Shown: positions 46,162-56,564 of the stretch, one piece after another
Layout of the letters: every line of letters begins with the position of its first letter
Numbering within the stretch: position 1 is the first letter of the stretch
Source: Crotalaria pallida
Lineage: Eukaryota > Streptophyta > Magnoliopsida > Fabales > Fabaceae
NCBI GenBank assembly: GCA_037953625.1
Contig: CM075654.1
Location: forward strand, 53,203,001-53,267,000
DNA length: 64,000 nt
Direction: 5' to 3'
Position numbers and translations under genes: made by a program
The notes under the pieces: generated by a model
Told to the model about the DNA's origin: nothing
Databases searched by the model: none
The model's input: the letters and a program-made list of their open reading frames with translations, nothing else

Positions 46162-46332
46162 ATGAGTTTTATTAACATTTTTAGTGTTGAAGGTACTTTG
46201 GACATTGATGATGAAATGATGCAACTAGTAATGAGAGAATTCTTGAAGTACTTAAAAGAGAAGGATGCTTGCGTAGACAAGGAAGAAAAGAAACAAGATT
46301 CTTGCACCCATGGAATAACACCGAAAGATTGA
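46162..46332 (+). pseudogene. Possible C2 Gag N-terminal fragment
   Basis: A 56-codon ORF starting 62 bp after the primer site, the position of gag. It is acidic and Lys-rich (D-I-D-D-E-M-M-Q, then K-Y-L-K-E-K-D) and shows no domain I can name. Only about 500 bp separate the two LTR parts, so pol is entirely missing. Position, not sequence, suggests gag. Confidence 0.4.
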
Positions 46333-46588
46333 ATAAGAAGAAGAAACATAATCGAGTTCCTTGGAGAATGACGCATTCACTGCATTCTTTCTTCAAAGCT
46401 CAAGAGGCTGAAAGAGCAAGTTTAAGTGAACAAAGCATGGAAAGCAATGTAAGTGATGCTAAATTTCAAATTTCTTGTTAATATGAAATGTTATGGCTAA
46501 TTGTTAAAATTGCAAGTCACTTGAAATTGAAAATGAAAATTTGAAAAATAAACTTGCAAGAAAAGGTAATTATCAATTTGTGCATCTT

Positions 46589-46705
46589 GTTAAATTCATA
46601 AAATTGTAATAGTTTCCGCGATTATTTTTAAAAGTGTATATTGTCCACCTTCAAACCTATTCACCCCCTTCTAGGTGTGTGTTAACCCGCTTGTAAATCC
46701 CAACA
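46589..46705 (+). mobile_element. C2 3' LTR fragment
   Basis: About 117 bp that repeat 45969-46086, from TTAAATTCATAAAATTG to TGTAAATCCCAACA. It is the 3' end of the same LTR, without its beginning. Confidence 0.85.
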
Positions 46706-47031
46706 ACTTCCTAGCTCATATAAATCTTCATTATTCCAACTACAGCATCTATCATTACCTTATAATCAGATTCAATGATAATTTTTCCCCAACTAAGTAA
46801 TTATGCTGACTTGAGTCCTTCAACTATTGTCAAAGCTTTAGTCATATGGGAGTCAAATATTGGCATGTCTTTTTCACTCTACATTTTATAACTTGTATAT
46901 GTAATGCCCTCTCAACATTAACACTAACAATTCCCAAAGGAGGATTGTACCAAGCACGAACCACCGTGGGCACTTTGGCCAGTAGCTTATGGATATGAGT
47001 GGCATTACCACCATTCATTAATGTAACATCC
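46706..47031 (-). pseudogene. LINE-type RNase H fragment
   Basis: On the minus strand the text reads V-V-R-A-W-Y-N-P-P-L-G-I-V-S-V-N-V-E, resembling the W-x-P-P-x-G-x-x-x-x-N start of LINE RNase H. After a frameshift comes A-L-T-I-V-E-G-L-K-S-A-stop-L-L, then I-I-I-E-S-D-Y-K-V-M-I-D-A-V, like the E-x-x-A-x-x-x-G-L and E-x-D motifs. Short, broken and without neighbours of its type. Confidence 0.55.
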
Positions 47032-48691
47032 TAAATTTCGTAACTAAATATAAAATTCACAATAGCTTACCAAGTATATATATGATTCAATAAAAAATTT
47101 ATTTATACAAAAAATTATCTTGAAACGAAAAGCATAATTAACAAATAATATTAATATAAGTTGAAAAAATATAGTAATTTTACAATGATACTAGACGCTA
47201 AACTAGAAATCTAGAACAAACTCCAACACTCTTCAAACAAACACTTTAAAAATTAAATTACAGGATAAAAGTAATTCATAAAGTTGGTCTTCTTCCTTTA
47301 ACGTCTTGCTTCCCAAAATATCAATTTGACAACATAGTGAGATAAAAATCTCATTAACACTATTTTAGCTTTAACGTATTTTTGAAGTATGATGTTGTCA
47401 GTCATCATATGTATGGAAAATCTCCTAGAAGAATAATATAAGGGAAATAATCTTGAATACACATTATCACATAACATAATTTATGACTTATACCAAAATT
47501 TTCTCAATTGACACAAAGGTGAGTAGTTTATCGTAACTCAAAGAAAGCATTAAGTAATAAATAACACGTAAACATAGCATTTCTCAACAACACATATATA
47601 TATCATTTTCTCAACATCACGTATATATATATATATATATATAATTTTCTCCACACAACCATATTCATTAATAATAAATAGAACACATGTACCATTCGAC
47701 CATTCTCAATCTGATTCTCAATCACATTGATAGTCATAGAATGTATATGCGTATGCTCATGAAGCATGAACTCTATGCATCCTCATCTCCTATTGTGCAC
47801 ATGATGCATGCACGTCTCTCATGGTCCGAATATTGGGTCCCACATGCTTTGAATCCATCTCCCGGATTCCCTTTTTTTCTCTTTTCTGTTTTCGCTTTTC
47901 ATAAATAATCATAGGCATTAGGATCCAACATTTGGATTTCCATTCATTCACTTTACCCCTCTTGGGCATTCATTCACTTTACCCCTCTTGGGAATTCATT
48001 CACTTTCTCATTCTCTTTACCCTTCTTGGGTTCTCATTCATTTTCATTGCATCTGTTACTGCATTCCCATTTCTTTGCAACTATTACTACACTTTTCTCA
48101 TATCATCCTTGCATCACCCTCCACTCCAGGGACAGGACCCAACCGGGAGTAAGTATTCCCCAACCAATGCTTGCACAGTACTTCACCATCTTGGGTACCT
48201 CATACAACTTAGGTTGAAGGCCCAAGTTGGTTATAGTGAGAATCACCCTCCGTGATCACGAAATGCTTAAGTGGCCGATAAGATCAAGGCGGTTTGTGGG
48301 ACCGACCCCCAACATGGGTCGCGAGTCCCGACCCTCTTGTGGATCAAGGTCCCACCAACTAATGACCCCCGCAAGTGTTTCTAAAGCACACCACCATGAC
48401 TACTATAGCACTCTCGCCCGTAGGTTCAAAGAGTCGTCACGTCATGTCATTCCCAAAACTCTCGCCGATCAACCTTATTTCCCCTTATATGACTCAAGAC
48501 GTAAACATGACATAGGGGTTTCTCCTTTCACTTTGAAAAACATTTATTTAGAAAACGTTCATTGAAAATATCAACTTCAATTGAGAATTTCGTTCCTTTC
48601 ACTTTCTCAACTTGATACCAACTTCGTTGAAAGGAGCTTGGTGAATAGAATCTTTCGCATAATTCTTCTTATTGGGCCTATCACCCGCTCG
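47032..48691 (-). mobile_element. Q1: gypsy LTR fragment, probably minus
   Basis: Left end TGTAACATCC resembles the terminal end of the gypsy LTRs seen elsewhere. Structured DNA such as GACCC/GGGTC at 48304-48320 lies about 1.3 kb from it, similar to the spacing from hairpins to LTR end in G2. A (TA)n tract is at 47620-47645. The right part is cut near 48691. ORFs on either strand have no recognised similarity. Confidence 0.55.
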
Positions 48692-48696
48692 ACTAT

Positions 48697-48974
48697 TGTA
48701 ATATCCGCAATTTTCCCCATTTTAATAAATTGATTTTTGAGAATTTCTGATTGGGCGATTCTTTTTAAATTTAAATAAAATATTAATTGATTTATAATAA
48801 TACAAGAAAATGAGGAAATTATTTTAAATTGATTAAATACTTGATTCTTGTGATTTATTGATTTAAAGGATTTATTTTGTAGTGATAAATTATTTAGTTT
48901 ATTTATTTGTGATTTGGAGAAATTGTTATTTCTGGATTTCTTTGATTTATTTAACTTTGAAAATTCATAACTTT
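48697..48974 (+). mobile_element. P1: first 278 bp of a plus-strand gypsy LTR
   Basis: TGTAATATCCGCAATTTTCC resembles the start of the G2 LTR. It is interrupted at 48975 by the end of R3; its continuation is not in the window. Preceded by ACTAT, a possible target duplication with no partner seen. Confidence 0.55.
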
Positions 48975-49963
48975 TGTGACACCCTTGTTTTATATCTTGA
49001 AAATAATAAATATTTCCAAATATAGAATTCTTGCTATCCAAAAATCTGGTCTAGAAAATTTTTCCTCTTTAATTTATACTTGCTCAATTATAAACACCTT
49101 TAACCTTGACGAATAATTTGAATTCGGCTTAATAGTACCTTAACTAAAAAAAATCTCTCGAGACAACGCCTTTTTAATATAATAAAACATATATGTGGCG
49201 TTGATTAAAAACATCTTTAATTGTCTCTTGAGTTTAATCGAATTTGTAGAATATAAACTTATTTGCCGAATCCTTTTTAACCAAAATCAAAGTATGCGGA
49301 AGTAAAAATAATACTTGTAGGACACTGCTGAGGTAAAACATAATATAGATATATATATCATAAGATAAAACACCCCCACTAGTATCAAGTAGCAAGTAAC
49401 AAAGTCGAGATAGCAAGTTTTAGTAAAACATATACATAACCAGCTGCTCAAAAATAAACCTCACTCTAAGACCTCTCAAAAATATGTTCAATATATAACA
49501 AGATCAAAATAGAAGTCCCAGAGCAGGTCATCCATGTCCTCAGGAGCTCCTCGTCCTCATCCTCAACGGGGTCGTCCTCGACCTCGCCTGACTGTGCAGA
49601 GACCCCACCACTGGGCCTAGGATCTGCAGAAGCAGTCCTCTCAAAGTCAGCCGAACCAGGAGAAGGAGTCTCCTCAGTAACCACTCTATGTGAAGAAGGA
49701 TGAGTACGAGTGGCAGATCTAAAACGAAAACTATGAAATCGACGCACTGGTCGAGCCGGGGGTGGTCCTTTATATGAGTAAAAGGGTGGAACATGCATAG
49801 TATAGACTATAGGGATCCTAAACCTACGAGGTCGCACCAGAACCAAAGGGTTAGGGTGGTAGAGAGTAATCTCCACCTCCCCCTCAAAGGTGACTCGGTG
49901 CTCCTCGTAAGTCCATATACCACTGGGGATAGGTCGTATCTCGATGCAGGCTATGTAACATCC
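48975..49963 (-). mobile_element. R3: 3' end of a gypsy LTR carrying an ORF
   Basis: Left terminus TGTGACACCC. Shares the AATCAAAGTATGCGGAA phrase with R1 and R2 at the equivalent distance. It is interrupted at 49964 by the end of R1, so only the last 989 bp remain. Preceded by ACTTT. Confidence 0.7.
49466..49963 (-). pseudogene. Conserved LTR-borne ORF, copy in R3 (5' end cut)
   Basis: I do not recognise this protein. About 166 codons remain. The N-terminal 85 residues align without gaps to the ORF in R2: I-E-I-R-P-x-P-S-G-x-W, F-E-G-E-V-E-I-T-x-Y-H-P-N-P-L, R-P-R-R-F-R-I-P-I, Y-T-M-H-V-P-P-F-Y and H-S-F-R-F-R. The C-terminal half is Pro/Ser-rich and ends in an acidic run (D-D-P-V-E-D-E-D-E-E). 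The start codon has been removed by the R1 insertion, and the frame now runs a few codons into R1. No signal peptide or membrane segment. Compared by hand over about 78 codons, roughly 31 differ only synonymously and about 18 change the residue. Confidence 0.65.
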
Positions 49964-50422
49964 CTCGTTTCTTAAAAATAATTTCACTTATTATTGAAAC
50001 GTGTTGGAAAAGTCTGAGTATGAAAATTTTTCCTTGAATGTGGTACACAAATTTAAGCCATGTATTGGAGCTAAATTCGGTAGAAGGAGTAATTATTTGC
50101 TGAACATTTTAGAATCCTTTTGAGATAACTTTTGTAGTACAAAATAGCTTTCGAAAATAACTTAGTTATTAGGTCATCCCAGGAAACCAACTTTAACAAT
50201 ACTTCCTTCGTGCCGAACGATAAAATCAGAGTGAGCGGAATATATTAAAATAGTTCATTGACTCATAAAATCAGGTATATAAATTCGATGTGTACCACAA
50301 TTATATTAAAGTGTGAAAACTAGGTTCCCTCTTGGATACATCTCTCAAAATATATACATTGTTTCCATTATCAAAAATAGAGACGTTCCAGAGCTGGTCA
50401 CTGGTTCTTCATCCATTCGTTC
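49964..50422 (-). mobile_element. R1 gypsy 3' LTR, terminal segment
   Basis: From the left terminus TGTAACATCC to the CGTTC target duplication (50418-50422) made by R2. Added to the segment at 53970-56869, R1 totals about 3.35 kb, the same length as the G1 LTR. It contains GACCAGTGACCAGCTCT-like text also present at the end of the G1 LTR. Confidence 0.8.
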
Positions 50423-51157
50423 TGTGACACCCTTCCGGATTATCCAAATATAAACTAATATTTAAGCTATTATATTGGATAATATATGGACTTGTGAGTG
50501 TTAAGAAAATAGGGAAGATAAAATTTTCTTTTTAAAGCGGGTGCACAAATCGTCATTTTGGAATTCTTGGAGAATAAGTTCTAAACCTTTATGAAAACGT
50601 TTATATCGAGTTCGGCGATCTCTAAAACCTTTTCTCAAATAGGGTAACGTTCGCTTTTTGGAAACCTCGTTTTATCGTACAAGTAATTAAAGTTACCCAT
50701 GCATTATTTGATAAAACTGATACCATAAATAATATTTTTAGCCGAGCTCTTAAATAGATCGAATCAGAGTAAGCGGAAATCATCAGACTATGCAGTCACT
50801 AGTAATATAAACATAGGTTTTATATATAGTAAAAGTCATAAATACATAGTCTCATCATCATGTCTCCAAGATCTCAAAATACAAGTCCATAATCTGATCT
50901 ACATAGTAATATGACCAAAACCCTAGAGTATTCCAAAAGTATATCTACAATATGTGTACATAATCAAAATAGAGACTCCAAGGGTGGTCATGTAGATCTG
51001 GCATCATCAGATGTAGTAGTAGTAGTAGCAGCAGTCTCCCAAAAGTAAAAGCAGTAAGGTAGTAGCATCATCATCAACACAGCAGCAGCAGCAAGTCTCC
51101 TCCACAGCCTCCACACATCGGATCCACGGATCCACATCATACACCATATGCATGTAC

Positions 51158-51628
51158 CTAGGGATCATCGTCCCTCCAGTCACTCCCAGTAGAATGCACG
51201 ACAGGCTCGCTCCCACTCTCGTCCTCCACCGGATCCTCCTCGATCTCGTCCGAGGGAGAGTGTACCCTACCACTGGGTACCGGATCAGGGGATGGTGAAA
51301 CCCTGTCTGGGCTCCTCGGATCAGAAGGGGGAGTCTCCTCGCGGACGACTCTCGAAGTAAAAGGGTGAGAGCGGGTAGGTCGAAAACGAAAACTATGGTA
51401 AGAGCGAGGTGGTCGCGTGGGAGGTGGTCCATGGTAAGTGTAAAACGGGGGTACATGCATAGTGTATATGATGGGAATCCTAAATCTACGAGGACGGAAT
51501 CGGATCAACGGGTTCGGGTGGTAGAAGGTAATCTCTACCTCACCCTCGAACACCGCGCGATGGTCCTCATAGATCCATGTGCCACTAGGAAGTGGCCGGA
51601 TCTCGATGCAAGCAATGTAACGAGACAT
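51158..51628 (-). CDS. Conserved LTR-borne ORF of unknown function (R2)
   Basis: A 156-residue ORF inside a solo LTR; family not recognised. The ATG at 51628 lies 3 bp after an acceptor-like CCCTTGTAG at 51640-51632. Residues 1-85 form the conserved block: Y-I-A-C-I-E-I-R-P, S-G-T-W, F-E-G-E-V-E-I-T-F-Y-H-P-N-P-L, R-P-R-R-F-R-I-P-I, Y-T-M-H-V-P-P-F-Y, H-S-F-R-F-R. Residues 90-140 are Pro/Ser/Arg-rich, and the tail is acidic (E-E-D-P-V-E-D-E). The R3 copy aligns closely with mostly silent differences, suggesting selection on the protein. G1, G3 and R1 have only degenerate or deleted sequence at this place. No catalytic motif, signal peptide or membrane helix. It could be an accessory protein of the retroelement or a captured host exon. 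Confidence 0.6.
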   Translation of the reverse strand: MSRYIACIEIRPLPSGTWIYEDHRAVFEGEVEITFYHPNPLIRFRPRRFRIPIIYTMHVPPFYTYHGPPPTRPPRSYHSFRFRPTRSHPFTSRVVREETPPSDPRSPDRVSPSPDPVPSGRVHSPSDEIEEDPVEDESGSEPVVHSTGSDWRDDDP

Positions 51629-51886
51629 CACCTACAAGGGCATAGGGGTAAGCAATTCTATACACATAACCAATAGAGAATAAATTGTGCAATATGAATA
51701 TGTAAACATGCATCAAATAACAACAATCACATATAACACTTAGTAGTTAGTGAATGCACATAGGATGCTCACTCTTATTTCATTTATCATCATTAATTTA
51801 AATGAGTGGCATGATGCATGACTTTAGCTCTCAAGCCTATCTCCATCATACTATGTCACTCTCTGACGTCCATCCCTGACAACCCA

Positions 51887-52060
51887 GCACTCAACAGTGC
51901 GTTGTATTCCTAGGTATACAACAATTCGTACATTTACCTAGAATGTACACGACAAGCTTGGTATCCATGCCACCCGAGCATATCCCGTCATCCAAACGGA
52001 CCGTCATCCAAACGGTATAACCATATCGGCATTCCCTCAGCCGACCACGTCAACGACGTG
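51887..52060 (-). repeat. Hairpin cluster in R2
   Basis: Perfect hairpins in plus coordinates: GCACT/AGTGC (51887-51900), GTTGTAT/ATACAAC (51901-51922), GTACATT/AATGTAC (51928-51948), CCGT/ACGG (51986-52000), ACCGT/ACGGT with the same loop CATCCAA (52001-52017), and CACGTC/GACGTG (52046-52060). Occupies the place of the CTGGG-loop cluster in G1. Confidence 0.85.
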
Positions 52061-52360
52061 TCATCAAGCAAGCGTATTGGCACTCCCAGAGGCCCTCCCC
52101 ATGTTTACCAAATACATGATATACGTCCTACCAACCAAACTCCAGAATGAATGCATTACCTTACTTAAAAGAGATTGATTGATGTTTTATCCTTTTATTA
52201 ATACATTACGTGCCTCCCGAGCAACGTATCATTATTCAAATGAAAACATCATAACGTCAATCAATTTCCTCTAAGTCCAGGATCACTTGGTTTATTGTCC
52301 TCTAAGAGTTACAAAATGACTTAGAATTGAAAATGGTATTTTTAAGTATCTGACTAAAAA

Positions 52361-52645
52361 TACTCGAGTTTTTCCCAACATACTCGAGTAGTTTATCATT
52401 TTCCAGATTCTACTCGAGTTGTTCATAATTATACTCGAGTCGTTCATGTCTTTTCAGAGATTTAGGGTTTCAGGTCTTCATAAATATACTCGAGTAATTC
52501 ATGAGATACTCGAGTATTCCATTACCCAGAATACTCGAGTAGTTCACACATTACTCGAATGTTCAATCTGATTCCCAAGTTGGTGCGCCAATTTTCACTC
52601 TGGTGCACCACGAAATACTCGAGTATTAAGCCAAATACTCGAGTA
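52361..52645. repeat. Palindrome pairs in R2, including TGGTGCACCA
   Basis: TACTCGAGTA-type 10-mers start at 52361/52381, 52411/52432, 52487/52507, 52532/52552 and 52616/52636. TGGTGCGCCA at 52581 and TGGTGCACCA at 52601 form a further pair of unrelated sequence. All spacings are 20 bp, one 21. Confidence 0.9.
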
Positions 52646-53539
52646 TCTGCAGACAGAACAGAGTGAAACTTGGTTTTTACATACCATTTCGGTTTCTAAA
52701 CATTTTTAACCCAAAACAGTGATCACAATAGTTCATATACCACATGTTGAACATGTTAACATACTCATTTCATATCAAATAACAAATTTGACAGAGAATC
52801 AATCCATTATGCATTAAATATACAATTTAGCAACTCAACACTTCAAATTGCAAAATAAGCACAATATTCATGAAACAAAGTTCATTTAAGCTTGCATGCA
52901 TGATATAGAACTTGCTCATCACAGACATAGAGCATGGATTGGTCTCCAAACCAAAGTTCCTATTCAAACTAAGCCCTTAGAGCCTCTTGGTGGCTCTCTA
53001 ACACAATTAATGAAATTTAAACTCTATCTAGTGAATATAATTACTTCCCCTTACCTCTCAGATGTTTTCCAAACAAGGATTGACAAGAAAATGGCTCCAC
53101 AACTTCCAGACCAACTTCAAATGCCACATGCAGAGCATTTTGAGTACCACACCAAAATGGAATTGATTTGTACATGAAACAGAAGATTAAATTGGGGAAA
53201 TTAGATTTTCTGGACTCTATGCAACATAATCTAACGAAAGGAATCGAATTTGAGACTCAAGAATTCGTGAGCTTACCAGAAATCAAGATCAAAGTAAGCT
53301 CCAGACCAAAGCTTGGCCAAGAACAGCTTCACTTCCAATCTCCAATTCTCCCAACACACTCACTCAATCCTCACGATTTTGGTGTTTATACAAAGCTCGA
53401 GATGTGAGCTTTGTATTCGTGTATAGATTATCACTCAATTCAACTCACAGAAGAAGAATCGAAGAGCACAAACTCAGAACCCTAACTTCTTCAACAAAGC
53501 AATTTGATCCAAAATCTTCAACTAAGGGATGTTGATGAG

Positions 53540-53547
53540 TTTAAATA
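53540..53547 (-). promoter_or_regulatory. R2 TATA-like box
   Basis: TATTTAAA on the minus strand, 423 bp from the LTR start and about 490 bp before the donor-like site, matching the layout of G1 (25021 to 25521). Confidence 0.5.
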
Positions 53548-53677
53548 GAAGCAGAGATAGCTCATGCACGTCGACACGCCACCCATGGCGTTGGCAAGAA
53601 GGTGTTTTCGTGGCGAGAGAAGAGAATCGTTCGTGGTGACTCACCAAACGCACTCACTCGTGCAGTTTGACCCAGAA

Positions 53678-53707
53678 TACTCAAGTTTTTCATAAAATAC
53701 TCGAGTA
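53678..53707. repeat. Palindrome pair in R2 U3
   Basis: TACTCAAGTT at 53678 and TACTCGAGTA at 53698, 20 bp apart, next to GTGAGTGCGTTTGGTGAGT (minus). The homologous position in G1 has AACCGGTT copies. Confidence 0.88.
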
Positions 53708-54318
53708 TTTTTCCCAATTTTTGAAAAATAATTATTTAATTTACTTTCCCTCCATAATCTTTCCTATAATTACCTCTAGGTCCCAACCCAGGGACTAATA
53801 TGCAAAATACTCATCTTAGGCATTTATTATATTTATTAAATCAATTCACACACATATACCAACTATATAAACACATATTTTAATCGAGGATTAATATGGA
53901 AATAATTAATTATAATAAATTTATAATTAACATTTCATTAATCGGGGATTAAAATTTTGGGGTGTTACACGTTCATCTGGTTGAGTCCTCAGAGTTGTAC
54001 AAAAGAGTCTCTATCCCATGATGACTTAGTACTTCATGAACTTAAGGGTCATCCAATTCCTTTAATCTCTAGGTAGTCTAGGTACCTGGTCAAGACCTGT
54101 TAAGGGCAGGGGTAAGCTTATACATTCGCATTATCAAATAAGAATAAAGTCCTAACATCCACAAGTAAGCACCCCTCATGATAGAAATGCATAAACATGA
54201 GCACCTGCCATTTCATTTATTTCTCTTTCCAAATAGATGGAATGATGCATGCTTTCCATCTCTCAATTTCTGAGATTCTTCAACTAATCACTCAGATGAA
54301 CGTCCTTCCATAACACCA

Positions 54319-54600
54319 TTGTATTCCCAGAATACAAATAATACGTTATCAAACGTATGGCGTACTTGCTCGGAAGTGATAAAAACGTCACACTATCTGG
54401 TGAATGTCACGTCGCCCAAGGACGTAAACCTATCACTTCTCAACATACAACGGGTGTGATAAAAAACGTCACCACATCTGATGAACGTCACGTCGCCTAA
54501 GGACGTAAACCTTATCACTTGTGATACACAACAGAGGTGATAAACAACGTCACCATGTCTGATGAACGTCACGTCGCCAAAACGTAAACCTTACCACTTG
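54319..54600 (-). repeat. Nested hairpin repeats in R1
   Basis: TTGTATT/AATACAA with loop CCCAG (54319-54337), the reverse complement of the CTGGG loop in G1; then ATACGTT/AACGTAT (54341-54358). Three tandem units of roughly 80 bp follow. In the first, AAGTGATA pairs with TATCACTT and encloses ACGTC/GACGT (54419-54435); the later units keep GTGATAA/TTATCAC or a decayed form. Confidence 0.82.
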
Positions 54601-54973
54601 TGTGCAACACACCGTTGAACCATTAAACCAACAGTATACCACATACTGCCCACATTGTCCACCTTAATGTGTCATCGAGCAAGCAGCAACATTTAGCACT
54701 CCCGGAGGCCCTCCTCATGTTCCATGAACATGACACAACGATAACTCATCACCGTTCATTGTGCATGAACGCATGCAAGTATTCCCTTAAGATTATTCAT
54801 TAATCTCATTATATACAATATGTAATGAATTCGTCAATGAGATATATAACCTTCCACGCTTAGGATGATGAGACTTATCAAAGGAAGTATCACATTATTC
54901 CCTTTGAGTGTCATTAGGTTTAAATGGAAGTGGTTAGATTAAAAATGGTATTTTCTCCACATTTTAGTAAAAA

Positions 54974-55318
54974 GACTCAAGTAGTAGCTTCAATACTCGA
55001 GTAGTTCTTCAATTTCATGAAACTGTGTATCAGACTGCCCAGAACAATCGAGTATTTCACAAAATACTCGAGTAGTTTACCGATCAGAATACTTGAGTAT
55101 TTCACACAATACTAGAGTATTTTTCAGCCCAGAATACTTGAGTGTTTCACAAAATACTAGAGTATTTTTAAGCCCAAAAAACTCGAGTATTTCACAAAAT
55201 ACTAGAGTATTTTGCAGCCCAGAATACTAGAGTATTTTACAAAATACTAGAGTTTTTCGTGATCTTCTGGGAAACTTGTATCATAAAATACTCGAGTGTT
55301 TTACCAAATACTCGAGTA
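54974..55318. repeat. Tandem palindrome pairs in R1
   Basis: Pairs at 54974/54994, 55045/55065, 55090/55110, 55135/55155, 55180/55200, 55225/55245 and 55289/55309, each 20 bp apart. From 55045 to 55225 successive pairs are exactly 45 bp apart. Variants TACTTGAGTA and TACTAGAGTA occur. Confidence 0.9.
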
Positions 55319-56564
55319 TTTTTGACAGCTGATGCACTACAACTTGGTTTTAACATACCATTTTCAATTCTAATCAATTCTTACTTAAACCAATGATCAA
55401 CAAAGCTTTACATACATAAATTAAACATGTCTCAACATAGAAATCATATCAAATTTCATATAATCAAAAGAATTCATCAATTATGCATGAAAATCACATG
55501 TTATTCAACTTAAAGTGCCAATTTCAATTCTATTCATTTTTGGCATAATTTCAGCATTGATTAAGTTCACATGCAACCAAATAAACTTGCCTTAGCATGT
55601 AGCATGCCTCAGATTGGCCTCCAAGCCATATTCCTATTTCAATCTATGCCCTTAGAGTCTCATGGTGACTCCTCTTACTTTCTAATGCAATTTACTCTTA
55701 TTCTAGCAAATGGTAAGCCTCTCCCATACCTTAGGGTCGTTCTTGAACAAAAGCTCAACAGAGAACAGCAACCAAATGCTCTAACCACTTCCCACCCGAA
55801 CTTGCATAACAGTTTCAGCAGGGGTTCAAAACCTCGTTATTTGGCATTCCAATCATGCATAAAAATTGGGGAAATTGGTTAGACTATGTTCTATATAACA
55901 TGAAATTTGAAAACCAATAAGTTTCAGACCAAAAGGGAGCTTGAGCTTACCACAATTGAAGCTCAAAGTCGGCTCTCTGAATCTGAAAATCTAGTTTGGC
56001 AGATTTCAACACCTAACTTCACAGGAGCATAACTTTTTGACCAGGGACTCAAATCTAACAAACTTGGTATCAAATCGAAGCTCGTTGAAAGAGCTTTCTA
56101 ATGATATATCAGGCGTGAGGTAACTCTCAAGCACGAGAGAGAATCGAACACAAGAAGGTGACGGGTCTGAACAACATTCTGGTTCTTGGCAGATTTGAAG
56201 CTCTATCTTGCAGCACTCACTACTCCTCACACACTCAACCTTAGCTCACGAATTTTGGTGCTTTTCAAAGCTCTGGATGTGAGCTTCGAAACGGTGTATA
56301 ACTTGTTGTCTAACTCTCAGAGTTGAAGAAGAATCGAAGAGAACAAGTTTAGAACCCTAACTGAGCTTCAAACTTGATTTTAATGCATAAGAGTTTAAGA
56401 ATTGCTCAATTCTTCCTCCCTAAGGGTCAATAACGAATGGGGAAGGGCTCATGCGAGGCACCACGAGTCATAGGTCGCGTTGCTGAGTTGCTAACGTGTC
56501 AACTCGTGAGGTATTCGAGTGGGTGACTCACCAAACGCACTAACTCGTGCAACACTGAGCAAAA

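Larger units (their letters stand above)
51632..53054 (-). other. Putative intron within R2
   Basis: Donor-like GAG/GTAAGG at 53057-53050 and acceptor-like CCCTTGTAG/GTG at 51640-51629 (minus). They correspond to the same sites in G1 and G3. The 1.42-kb interval contains the palindrome pairs and hairpins; joining would place the conserved ORF's ATG 3 nt after the exon junction. Inferred from consensus and conservation only. Confidence 0.45.
50423..53969 (-). mobile_element. R2: solo gypsy LTR with target duplication CGTTC
   Basis: Minus strand begins TGTAACACCCCAAAATTTT at 53969 and ends GGGTGTCACA at 50423. CGTTC flanks both sides (50418-50422 and 53970-53974). 3547 bp. In transcription order it holds a palindrome pair (53698/53678), TATTTAAA (53547-53540), a donor-like site (53054), palindrome pairs (52636 to 52361), hairpins (52060-51887), an acceptor-like site (51632) and the conserved ORF. 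It is the most complete LTR of this group in the window. Confidence 0.92.

Noticed and set aside
47687..48565. ORFs of 73-112 codons in Q1
   Set aside because: Low-complexity Ser/Phe/His-rich text made from repeated CATTCATTCACTTTACCC units; no family resemblance.
50998..51456. 149-codon frame overlapping the conserved R2 ORF
   Set aside because: Same strand, different frame; its end is poly-Cys/Tyr/Leu from trinucleotide repeats at 51008-51092, and only the other frame is conserved with R3.
53168..55882. Plus-strand ORFs at 53168-53407 and 55571-55882
   Set aside because: R1 and R2 are minus-strand LTRs. These frames are antisense to the leader and are not conserved between the two.
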